In this document: positions 52,158-60,272 of the stretch, piece by piece
How the letters are laid out: the number at the start of each line of letters is the position of its first letter
How positions within the stretch are numbered: the stretch's first letter is position 1
NCBI RefSeq assembly: GCF_028745505.1
Contig: NZ_JAQZZL010000001.1
Span: 1,302,001 to 1,366,000 of the forward strand
From: Lentisphaera marina
GTDB lineage: Bacteria; Verrucomicrobiota; Lentisphaeria; Lentisphaerales; Lentisphaeraceae
Direction: 5' to 3'
DNA: 64,000 bases
Made by a program: the position numbers and the translations under genes
The notes under the pieces: generated by a model
The model's database searches: none
What the model saw: the letters and a program-made list of their open reading frames with translations, nothing else
Told to the model about the DNA's origin: nothing

Positions 52158-53861
52158 CTAGTGGCTGTTAAGGAAAGCGATAAATTCATCGTTTGTCTTA
52201 CATTTCAGAAATTTGTTTGTAATCTCTTGATTCCTAAAAATAGTCGCAACTTGTGCAATAATTTCCAGCTGGGCCTGAGGGTCATCCGCTGGTGTCAAAA
52301 TCAAAAATATCACTTTTGACAATGATTGATCAAGTGAGAAGAAATCGACCCCATCATGACAGATTCCCAAAACAACTTTCGCCTCTTTAAGTCCCTTCAC
52401 GCGGCAGTGGGGTATAGCAACTCCATTATCCAGTCCGGTACTGTCAAGCTGCTCCCGTGCAAGTACAAGTTCAATAATATCTTCCTTGCTGTAGGGGAGT
52501 GTTAAAACTGCTTTAGAAGACAAGAAGCGAATAAGCTCATCTCTTTCTCCGGCGGGTACTGCAGCTTCTATCATATCGCGCCGCAGCAGTTTTTTTAATT
52601 GCAGCGGGGAGCGACGCTTAAGGATTTTTTGTACCAGGGCGCCACTTGTCATTGAAGTCAACAGTGCCAACACTACCAGAGCCACGAACAGGCTCTCATT
52701 AATTAATCCTGTCTGATAGGCTATCAAACCTAAAATGATTTCCATTACCCCTCGCGCATTCATCGCACAACCGATGGCCAGGCTCTCGCGGTTGCCCATG
52801 CCCGCCAATTTACCTCCGGCCCAACTACCGGCAATTTTTCCGACTGTTCCAATAGCAAGGACAATCAACACCACACCGAAATCGAAACTGTTAATGAAAT
52901 TGACCTCGAGTCCGATTGATGCAAAAAAGATCGGTGTGATGATAAAGGAAATAAAGGATTCCAGCGTATACAGAGTTTTTTTGCGTATATGCGGACATTG
53001 TCCTACTGTAACACCGAAAATAAAGGTTCCGAAGATTGCGTGTATGCCAAGCCATTCTGTAAAAGCGGCACAGAGTAACCCACCCACGATGATAAAATTC
53101 AATGTTCCTGCAGGCCAGGAAAGGTGCGCCTGGATCCAGGAAAAAATTTTCTCGATTAATTTAGTGCCTACGGTGAACATGAAGGCCATAAACAACACAG
53201 TAATAAGCAGAATAAAGCCTATCCCATGGTTTGACCCTGAGGCTCCGATCATCCCCAGAACGATGGCAAAAATCAACCAGCCTATTAAGTCATTGACAAT
53301 CGCACCAGTGAGTACGGTTACTCCCAGATGTGATTTAATCAGTTTCAAATCCATCAGAATCCGGGCAATCACCGGCAAGGCAGAAATGGACAGTGCAGTA
53401 GCAAAAAAAAGGGCAAAAGCCATTTTGTGTGATACCTGGCTATGGCCAATTAAGTGTGGTGCCCCAAAAGCTACCGCAAGTCCAAGGCAAAAAGGCAATA
53501 ACATCCCGCCAAGGCTGATTGAGAGGGCTGTTTTTCCCTGTTTCCATACTGAGCGCAAATCAATCTCCATGCCTGCCAAAAGAAGAAAGAGTGCAATCGC
53601 CAGCGAAGAGATGAACTGTAGACCTGTATGTACTGGTCCGTCAGTTGGAAACAAAGTTTGTTGAAGTGCTGGTGAAATCTGGCCAAAAACACTCGGTCCT
53701 AAAACTATACCTGCCAATATTTCTCCAATAATTGGCGGCTGTTTAAATTTTTCCGCCAATTCCCCCAGAGCTCTGGCCATGCCAATCAAGATGGCAAGCG
53801 ACAGAAAGAAAATGATCATGTCCCCGTGTTTAAAAGTACTTGATACAATTAAAGCTATCAT
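52158..53861 (-). CDS. CPA2-type cation/proton antiporter fused to PTS EIIA domain
   Basis: A 567-residue protein. Residues ~15-400 are a KefB/NhaP2-like antiporter with about 12 membrane helices (PPIIGEILAGIVLGPSVFG, LLAGMEIDLRSVWKQG, ALSISALPVIARILMDL, TGAIVNDLIGW). Residues ~430-567 are a fructose/nitrogen-type EIIA domain, with the phosphorylatable histidine in GVAIPHCRVKGL. It presumably exchanges K+ or Na+ for H+ under control of EIIA phosphorylation. It is the last gene of the island operon, 48 bp after ptsI, the likely phosphate source. The coupling is inference; the domain content is plain. Confidence 0.92.
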   Translation of the reverse strand: MIALIVSSTFKHGDMIIFFLSLAILIGMARALGELAEKFKQPPIIGEILAGIVLGPSVFGQISPALQQTLFPTDGPVHTGLQFISSLAIALFLLLAGMEIDLRSVWKQGKTALSISLGGMLLPFCLGLAVAFGAPHLIGHSQVSHKMAFALFFATALSISALPVIARILMDLKLIKSHLGVTVLTGAIVNDLIGWLIFAIVLGMIGASGSNHGIGFILLITVLFMAFMFTVGTKLIEKIFSWIQAHLSWPAGTLNFIIVGGLLCAAFTEWLGIHAIFGTFIFGVTVGQCPHIRKKTLYTLESFISFIITPIFFASIGLEVNFINSFDFGVVLIVLAIGTVGKIAGSWAGGKLAGMGNRESLAIGCAMNARGVMEIILGLIAYQTGLINESLFVALVVLALLTSMTSGALVQKILKRRSPLQLKKLLRRDMIEAAVPAGERDELIRFLSSKAVLTLPYSKEDIIELVLAREQLDSTGLDNGVAIPHCRVKGLKEAKVVLGICHDGVDFFSLDQSLSKVIFLILTPADDPQAQLEIIAQVATIFRNQEITNKFLKCKTNDEFIAFLNSH

Positions 53862-53909
53862 TATCTATCTCCCGGGCAGGCAAGTTGCTATACTTGAATG
53901 TCTCACCGT

Positions 53910-55556
53910 TTATCCATGGCTGGCCGTCAATGATAGTTTGCGGATAGCCTCCTTAATTAAGGGGATCAAAGGTGTCGCGACACTAAGGCTGGTGATGCCG
54001 CATTGTAAAACTCTGGCGATTTGTTCTGGTCGGCCTGCCAATTCGCCGCAGAGTGACAAGGGCATGTGGGGCAGGTCTTCATGAGTCATTTTCAGCAGTC
54101 TGAATATAGCGTCAGCACTATCGTCAAAATACTGATCTACCATTACATTTTCACGATCGGCGGCAAAAACATATTGCGTCAGATCATTGGTGCCAAAACT
54201 CATAAAATCGACGTATTCAGAAATTGATACCGCCTGTAAAGCCGCGGCGGGTGTTTCTATCATTGCACCAAGCTTGGGTATCTTAAGGACTTGTAATTCC
54301 GCGGCTAATTTATGCAAAGTCTCCTTTACTCTAAGAGCGTCATCAGCCACTGTTACCATGGGTATAAGAATGCGAACATCAAACTCCAGAGACAGCAAAA
54401 GTAAAGCTCGCAGCTGTGTTTCAAGAAGTTTTGGATAGCGTAGCAGATAACGAATACCCCGTTGTCCGAGAGCTGGATTGATTTCAACCAGGAAGTCCAT
54501 GAAGGGGATTTGTTTGTCGGCACCGACATCCAGAAGACGGATGTACACATGCTTGTTATTAAATACTTTGATAATATCTTTTATTTGCTGGAAGAGTTCC
54601 TGACTGTCCGGGGCTGTTTTACGTGCCATGTAGAGCATCTCCATACGGAATAGGCCGATGCCATCGGCACCGTTGCGTATAGCTTGTCTGCTGTCTGTTA
54701 AACAACTGGTGTTGGCATGGACGTTGATTCTTACACCATCTTTAGTTAGGGCAGGGCCTCTGGCCTCTTCACGAGCCCGACTAAGAGATTGTTCTTTGAT
54801 TCTCACTTTCTTGCGGAAGGCGACTTTGTCTTCTTCCGCGGGGCAAAAAGTTACATTGCCGCAATCACTGTCGACCAAAGCCCAAGAGGTTGATTTTACT
54901 GATTTTAACAGGTCAGGAATTCCTGCAATGCAAGGCAAAGCCATTTCGCGGGCAAATAGTGCGGCATGTGAAGCACTACTGCCATGCTCAAGGAGGATTG
55001 CCAAGGAGGAACGTTCGGCGAGAAATATCGTGTCAGAGGGCATCAGACGAGAGGTGACCAGAATACAGTTCCGCGGCACCTCTTCCAGAGGATGGAGAGT
55101 TATGCCGGCGAGGGCATTCTGCAGGCGATTGGAAAGCTCGTGAATATCATCGCCTTTATCTCTGGCAATCTGGGATTCCATCAACAGGAAACGCTGCTCC
55201 CAGCGCAGCATGACAACCTTAACGGCACTGCTGGCGTTGATCAGGTTAAGGGATATTTCCTTCCTCAATTCCTTTCTCAGGTAGGAGTCGTTGATGATCA
55301 TTTGATGAGCGACAAACACTTCGGCGAGTTTTGAGTCAATTTCCTCTTCGACTTTAGCGGCTAAAAGCTCCAGATCATCTGAAATTTTCAAAGTCGCTTT
55401 ATCAAGATTAAAGTATTCTTCGTCTATCTGTTTTGTCTCTATGTTGACGGGTAAATCAGTCAGTCCGCTTAAGTGTTTGTAAAGATATACGGGGCCCTCG
55501 GCCAAACCGGGGGAGAGACTTGTTCCATGAAGAACTCTTCGTTGCTCAGTAGACAT
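53910..55556 (-). CDS. ptsI: Phosphoenolpyruvate-protein phosphotransferase (PTS enzyme I)
   Basis: A 548-residue enzyme I, slightly shorter than the usual ~570. The N-terminal HPr-binding helical region is followed by the phosphohistidine site (LEHGSSASHAALFAREMALP), replacing the common GGxTSHxA form but keeping the His. The PEP-binding barrel has NGADGIGLFRMEMLYM, LLDVGADKQIPFM, NPALGQRGIRYLL, MSFGTNDLTQYVF and PLSLCGELAG. It transfers phosphate from PEP to HPr. No HPr or sugar EIIB/EIIC gene lies nearby; the only EIIA is on the antiporter downstream. Its start coincides with the last base of fumC. Confidence 0.95.
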   Translation of the reverse strand: MSTEQRRVLHGTSLSPGLAEGPVYLYKHLSGLTDLPVNIETKQIDEEYFNLDKATLKISDDLELLAAKVEEEIDSKLAEVFVAHQMIINDSYLRKELRKEISLNLINASSAVKVVMLRWEQRFLLMESQIARDKGDDIHELSNRLQNALAGITLHPLEEVPRNCILVTSRLMPSDTIFLAERSSLAILLEHGSSASHAALFAREMALPCIAGIPDLLKSVKSTSWALVDSDCGNVTFCPAEEDKVAFRKKVRIKEQSLSRAREEARGPALTKDGVRINVHANTSCLTDSRQAIRNGADGIGLFRMEMLYMARKTAPDSQELFQQIKDIIKVFNNKHVYIRLLDVGADKQIPFMDFLVEINPALGQRGIRYLLRYPKLLETQLRALLLLSLEFDVRILIPMVTVADDALRVKETLHKLAAELQVLKIPKLGAMIETPAAALQAVSISEYVDFMSFGTNDLTQYVFAADRENVMVDQYFDDSADAIFRLLKMTHEDLPHMPLSLCGELAGRPEQIARVLQCGITSLSVATPLIPLIKEAIRKLSLTASHG

Positions 55557-56959
55557 TAGAGTTCTCCGTACTGATTATGTGCGGCAAGCCCTTTCATGGC
55601 GTCTGCAATTAATTGTTGCCACTCATACGGTGAGCACACATTAAGTTTAACAGCAGCCTCGGCTAAAGTAATATCTGCCGCCAAAGCGGCCTTGACGATT
55701 TCTGCGGCCTGGTCATAACCGATTTTCGGCGCCAGCAAGGTGATCGCTGATAAATTCATTTTCACATTTTTAGCAATTTGACTTTCATTCAAGCTTAGAC
55801 CTCTGACGCAATGAGTGGCAAAAGAATCCATTGCATCAGTTAAAAGGGCGATTGATTCCAGTAGATTATGGATGATAAGGGGCCGATATGTATTGAGCTG
55901 AAGCTGGCCTTGAGAAGCACCGAGAGAAATACTTAAGTCATTACCGAAAACCTGAAGGCAAACCATACTTAAAGCTTCGCATTGGGTTGGATTGACTTTG
56001 CCCGGCATTATAGAGCTTCCCGCTTCATTGGCCGATAAACGCCATTCATTGAAACCGCAGCGCGGGCCACTGCCCAAAAGTCGAAAATCATTGGCCATTT
56101 TCAATAAAGCAGCGGCAAGTTGTTTGACGGCTCCGCTATGGCGTAGAAGTACATCCTCTCCACAAACCGCGGCGAATAAATTATCCTGAAGCTTAAAGGG
56201 CAGCGTATAAGACTCGGACAGGCGGCGGCAAACCATTGTACCGAAACCGGCTGGAGCATTAGCTCCATTGCCGACGGCTGTACCGCCTATTGCTAGGAAA
56301 TAAACCTCTTTGAGGCTGTCATTGAGTGCCTTTTGGGCATAGCTCAATTGAGCGCGATGGGCCGAAATGATATCGCCCATCGTTAAGGGCAGGGCATCCA
56401 TCAAATGGGTGCGTCCGACCGTGAGAATCTCTTTAAAATCTTCTTGCTTAGCGGCCAGTTCTTGATCAAGATGAGTGAGGTTTTTGAATAATTTCTGCTG
56501 CGTCATTTCTGCTACGCTGATATGCATGGCAGTAGGGAAAACATCATTGGATGACTGGCTCATATTGACATGGTCATTGGCGTGAATCAACAAGTCACAA
56601 TGCTTAGCGAGCAGCATATTATTAGCCAGAGTACAGATGACCTCGTTGACATTCATATTTGTCTGAGTGCCGGAACCGGTTTGCCAGACGCTTAGAGGGA
56701 ACTGCTCTGAGTATGCCCCCTCCAGAATATCATTACAGCTATTCACGATTGCTTCAGCACACTCGCTATCGAGCAACTGACAAGACTCGTTTACTTCAGC
56801 GCAGGCACGTTTGATGCTCACCAGGGCTTTAATGAAGCAAGCGGGAAAAACCTGAGGTCCAATGCGGAAATGCTCTAAACAAAGCTGGGTTTGTGTACCC
56901 CACAGCTTATCGGGGTTTTGGCGAAAGCTTTCCTCTTTATGCGGATTCTTTTTTTTCAC
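55556..56959 (-). CDS. fumC: Fumarate hydratase class II
   Basis: A 467-residue class II fumarase converting fumarate to malate. Signatures: WQTGSGTQTNMNVNEVI, HVNMSQSSNDVFPTAMHI, TVGRTHLMDALPLTMG and the catalytic loop GSSIMPGKVNPTQCEA. All catalytic blocks are present. Length is normal for FumC. It overlaps acnA by 4 bp (ATGA), and ptsI follows with no gap, showing tight translational coupling. The pairing of a TCA enzyme with PTS enzyme I in one transcript is unusual. Confidence 0.97.
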   Translation of the reverse strand: MKKKNPHKEESFRQNPDKLWGTQTQLCLEHFRIGPQVFPACFIKALVSIKRACAEVNESCQLLDSECAEAIVNSCNDILEGAYSEQFPLSVWQTGSGTQTNMNVNEVICTLANNMLLAKHCDLLIHANDHVNMSQSSNDVFPTAMHISVAEMTQQKLFKNLTHLDQELAAKQEDFKEILTVGRTHLMDALPLTMGDIISAHRAQLSYAQKALNDSLKEVYFLAIGGTAVGNGANAPAGFGTMVCRRLSESYTLPFKLQDNLFAAVCGEDVLLRHSGAVKQLAAALLKMANDFRLLGSGPRCGFNEWRLSANEAGSSIMPGKVNPTQCEALSMVCLQVFGNDLSISLGASQGQLQLNTYRPLIIHNLLESIALLTDAMDSFATHCVRGLSLNESQIAKNVKMNLSAITLLAPKIGYDQAAEIVKAALAADITLAEAAVKLNVCSPYEWQQLIADAMKGLAAHNQYGEL

Positions 56960-59622
56960 TGCTTTTCTCCTTTAGAGAGCGACATGAACTGCCCAGCGAC
57001 ATAGGCCAGGACACCGCCGGCATTGAAGTACTCTAATTCGCGACTGTTGTCTATCCTTGCGGTGACCGCGATTTTTTTGATTAGGGTTGTTCCCTGTGCA
57101 AGAGTAAGCTCCAATTGCTGTGCTGGCTGCAATTGATCCCAGTTAATAGACACAGTTTCGCTTCCGCAAAGTTGTAGATCCTTCAGGCAAAGAGAGTTTA
57201 ATTCCAGTGGTAAAATCCCCATGCCTACCAGGTTGCTGCGATGAATACGCTCGAACGATTCAGCTATGACTGCTTTTACATTCAATAATAGCGGCCCCTT
57301 AGCGGCCCAATCCCGGCTTGAGCCGGTGCCATATTCTTTGCCCGCAAAGATAACAAGAGCAGTGTTTTCCTGTAAGTATTTTTTACTCGCTTCATAAATG
57401 GGCATGACAGATGAACAGCCTTTCTGATCGTAAAAACAGGTCAATCCTCCTTCCCGCGGAGAGGCGATTAAATTTTTAATGCGTTTGTTGTCGAAAGTGC
57501 CGCGCTTCATGACCTGATGATTACCGCGGCGGGCTCCGTAACTATTAAAATCCAGCCACTCAACTCCCTTGTCGAGCAAATAGCGCCCAGCCGGGCTTTG
57601 AGTACTGATTCTTCCTGCCGGCGAAATATGGTCCGTAGTGATGGAGTGTCCAAGTACTGCGAGAATTCTAGCGCCTTCAAGTGGGCCTTGAGGTGGCGCT
57701 CTATCAAAAAATGGTGGTCTCTGAATGTAGGTTGAAGAGTCCTTCCACTTGTAAAGTAAAGAGCTGTCTAGCTGCATAGCTTCCCAGGCTTCGTCACCCT
57801 TGAAAATATTTTGGTAAGACAGTTGATAATTTTTTTGTGTGACATGCAAGAGAGCCTCCTCTACCATCTCGGCTGAGGGCCAGAGATCCTTTAAAAAAAC
57901 CTCTCGGCCGTTCAGGTCTTTGCTAAGTGGATCTTTGTTCAAGTCGATACGGGTGTGTCCTGCTAAAGCGAAGGCCACCACCAGCGGCGGCGATGCCAGC
58001 CAATTGAGTCGAACCGATGAATGTATGCGGCCTTCAAAATTCCGGTTACCCGACAGCACTGCGGAAACACATAGTGTCCTGTCAAGAATCTGCTCTTCAA
58101 GGTCACCGTTCAAGGGCCCTGAATTACCGATGCAGGTGGTACAGCCAAAGCCTATGCGCTGAAACCCCAGTTGATCCAAATAGTCCTGCAGCCCCGAATT
58201 GTCTAGGTATCGCGCCACCGCCTGGGATCCTGGTGCCAGAGAAGTCTTGACATGAGCTTTAACCCTTAAACCTCTTTCAACCGCAGCTTTGGCGAGTAAG
58301 CCGGCCATTAACATGACATTGGGATTAGAGGTGTTGGTGCATGACGTGATGGCGGCAATAACCACGTCTCCATCAAGGATTTCTGATTTAGAAGACTGCT
58401 CATCTAGTGAGCAATGTGGATTTTGTTCTTTTATTTCTGCAATAGTTTTACTTTTAATGGCACTCAGTGCGAGGCGGTCCTGGGGACGCTTGGGCCCCGC
58501 AACGGAAGGCTCTATTTGCGCCAGATCAACTTGAAGTGTTTCAGGGTAATCCGGAACCTGTGAGTTGGAGTCATAAAACAATTCTTGTGCCTTGCAATAG
58601 ATTGAGACCCGTTCAATCAGCTCTGCCGGCCGGTCGGTTAATTTTAAATACTCCAAAACTTTATCATCAATCGGGAAGAGACCACAGGTCGCTCCATATT
58701 CGGGGGCCATATTAGCTATAGTGGCCCGGTCAGCAACACTAAGGGAGGATATTCCGGAACCGTAAAATTCTACATACTTGCCAACCACGCCGTAATACCT
58801 CAGCCGTTCTGTAATGGTCAAAACGAGATCAGTGGCCGTTGTGCCCGGAGGCAATTTATTTTGCAGTTCAACACCAATGATTTCGGGTAAGTTTAAACTC
58901 AGTGGCTGGCCGAGCATCGCGGCTTCCGCTTCTATGCCACCCACACCCCAGCCGAGCACTCCCAGTCCATTGACCATTGTTGTATGGCTATCTGTTCCAA
59001 CCAGTGTATCCGGAACGAGGACGCCGTCGAGTTCGCTCACCACTTGAGAAAAATATTCAAGATTAAGTTGGTGGCAAATGCCTTTGCCCGGCGGGACAAT
59101 CGTGAGATTTTTAAAAGATTTCTGAGCCCATTTCAAGAACTGATAACGCTCATTATTGCGGCTCATTTCAATTCGGCGATTATAAGCCGAGGCTGAGGAG
59201 GCCCCGGCCCTTTCAACAATTACTGAGTGATCGATCACCAGGTCAACAGGACAACACGGATTTATTACCTGTGGGTCGCCTCCCGCTTCAGCAATGGTGT
59301 CGCGCATCGCCGCTAAATCCGCTATCGCCGGTACACCTGTATAATCCTGCAAGAGAACCCGGGCAGGGTAATAAGGGAAGGCGGTTATATTATGAGACTT
59401 ACTCTTTGAGCTCAGGGCCTTGATGATTTTCGGGGCCTCAGCGTCATAGTTCCTGAGTACATTTTCCAGAAAGATACGTAACACGAGGGGTTGTGCAGCA
59501 AGGTGAAACTGGAAGTCAGCAGCGAGCTTTTTAAGCGAAAAATAACTAAACGTCCCTTGATCAATTGTAAGTTTATCGCAGTATCGTCTATTCCAGGCTT
59601 TGGCAGTTACAGGGTATTTCAT
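56956..59622 (-). CDS. acnA: Aconitate hydratase
   Basis: An 888-residue AcnA/IRP-type aconitase interconverting citrate and isocitrate. Key blocks: LQDYTGVPAIADLAAMRD, GTDSHTTMVNGLGVLGWG, the Fe-S cluster cysteines in TSCTNTSNP and CTTCIGN, SPAGRISTQSPAGRYL, and swivel-domain GKEYGTGSSRDWAAKGP. Full length and apparently active. First gene of the four-gene island operon; the 650 bp upstream have no intact gene. It may be an extra aconitase or the only one. Confidence 0.97.
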   Translation of the reverse strand: MKYPVTAKAWNRRYCDKLTIDQGTFSYFSLKKLAADFQFHLAAQPLVLRIFLENVLRNYDAEAPKIIKALSSKSKSHNITAFPYYPARVLLQDYTGVPAIADLAAMRDTIAEAGGDPQVINPCCPVDLVIDHSVIVERAGASSASAYNRRIEMSRNNERYQFLKWAQKSFKNLTIVPPGKGICHQLNLEYFSQVVSELDGVLVPDTLVGTDSHTTMVNGLGVLGWGVGGIEAEAAMLGQPLSLNLPEIIGVELQNKLPPGTTATDLVLTITERLRYYGVVGKYVEFYGSGISSLSVADRATIANMAPEYGATCGLFPIDDKVLEYLKLTDRPAELIERVSIYCKAQELFYDSNSQVPDYPETLQVDLAQIEPSVAGPKRPQDRLALSAIKSKTIAEIKEQNPHCSLDEQSSKSEILDGDVVIAAITSCTNTSNPNVMLMAGLLAKAAVERGLRVKAHVKTSLAPGSQAVARYLDNSGLQDYLDQLGFQRIGFGCTTCIGNSGPLNGDLEEQILDRTLCVSAVLSGNRNFEGRIHSSVRLNWLASPPLVVAFALAGHTRIDLNKDPLSKDLNGREVFLKDLWPSAEMVEEALLHVTQKNYQLSYQNIFKGDEAWEAMQLDSSLLYKWKDSSTYIQRPPFFDRAPPQGPLEGARILAVLGHSITTDHISPAGRISTQSPAGRYLLDKGVEWLDFNSYGARRGNHQVMKRGTFDNKRIKNLIASPREGGLTCFYDQKGCSSVMPIYEASKKYLQENTALVIFAGKEYGTGSSRDWAAKGPLLLNVKAVIAESFERIHRSNLVGMGILPLELNSLCLKDLQLCGSETVSINWDQLQPAQQLELTLAQGTTLIKKIAVTARIDNSRELEYFNAGGVLAYVAGQFMSLSKGEKQ

Positions 59623-59821
59623 CTTTCAATCCTCCAGGGATTGAAGAAGCAATAGAAACGGCGAGTATATACCGGAGAATACCGAAGATGCTGCCTTTTT
59701 GCCCAGCCTATAAAAATTGAGATATCTATAAGGCCAAGCGTTAGTCTCTTATTAAGTCTTGTTAACCATAATATACACCGTGGTTATTTGAAAGATAGGG
59801 TAGCTCTCTAATCATTTGCTC

Positions 59822-60110
59822 ATGGGCGTTCGACCCTTCATGGAAAAACTTGCACAGGAAATAATGAAGGACACTCTTCAGGCTGTCCCATACAGGCTTA
59901 TTTGCCCTGATAGACCGAAATGATTTTAAGCTGTACAGGCTTTGTGCCGATAGCTACCTAAAAGTGGTGATCACTCTCAAAAACGTATACAGCCACCCGA
60001 AATTTGATCAATTCCTTTTACCTCTCGGTAAAAATACTGAAGCCTTTGAAGCTCTTAAAATATTCAAAAGGTCAATATTAAACACAGGTGGGGAAATGAA
60101 TAGTAAGTAG
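59822..60110 (+). pseudogene. Decayed gene fragment with a frameshift
   Basis: One frame reads MGVRPFMEKLAQEIMKDT and continues to about 59912. A second frame then reads FALIDRNDFKLYRLCADS, YLKVVITLKNVYSHPKFD and on to a stop at 60110. Joined by one frameshift they would give a ~95-residue protein. I do not recognise the family. It could be the relic of an island mobility gene, or chance. Confidence 0.3.
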
Positions 60111-60124
60111 CCTGCCCAAGTAGT

Positions 60125-60174
60125 AAAGTACCCCAAAAAGTGTATCAATATCAGGAAGGTTGCTGGGGTACTTT
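60125..60174. repeat. Inverted repeat near island right end
   Basis: AAAGTACCCC and GGGGTACTTT are a perfect 10-bp inverted repeat with a 30-base spacer. A second one, GATATCA-TGCGG-TGATATC, follows at 60178-60196. Clustered inverted repeats next to an attachment-like site are typical of recombinase arm sites, but this is only suggestive. Confidence 0.5.
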
Positions 60175-60254
60175 GGTATGATATCATGCGGTGATATCCG
60201 GTGCTTTCTGAGCTCAAAAAGGAGTGCAAGCACGAAAAAATCATCTTCGCCCGC

Positions 60255-60272
60255 TACTGCATCGGCAAGTAA
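60255..60272 (+). repeat. Right attachment-like direct repeat
   Basis: TACTGCATCGGCAAGTAA, preceded by codons for IFAR, re-creates the mnmE terminus (YCIGK, stop). It abuts the avtA stop codon directly. The sequence further upstream does not continue as mnmE. Confidence 0.6.

Larger units (their letters stand above)
51830..60254. mobile_element. Candidate genomic island at the mnmE 3' end
   Basis: 8.4 kb lie between two copies of the mnmE terminus. The segment contains one four-gene minus-strand operon (acnA, fumC, ptsI, antiporter-EIIA), a beta-helix gene fragment at its left end, and a frameshifted fragment plus inverted repeats at its right end. No integrase or excisionase is recognisable, so if it is an island it is immobilised. 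The bases around the two repeats (ATATTTGGGCG versus ATCTTCGCCCG) differ mostly at synonymous positions, which fits an mnmE terminus brought from another species. Confidence 0.55.
59623..60254. other. Gene-poor right end of the island
   Basis: 632 bp without an intact gene. The left part should hold the acnA promoter, though no clear -35/-10 pair was identified. The right part holds a decayed plus-strand reading frame (59822-60110), two inverted repeats, and the second mnmE terminus. Confidence 0.6.

Noticed and set aside
52153..52166. Perfect palindrome AGCCACTAGTGGCT as a possible operator
   Set aside because: It lies on two converging stop codons with no promoter nearby; noted as a junction feature only.
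52735..53664. 309-codon plus-strand frame opposite the antiporter gene
   Set aside because: Mirror of membrane-protein codons; the minus-strand antiporter explains the region.
60008..60244. 78-codon minus-strand frame upstream of avtA
   Set aside because: No start context or family features; it overlaps inverted repeats and the second mnmE terminus.
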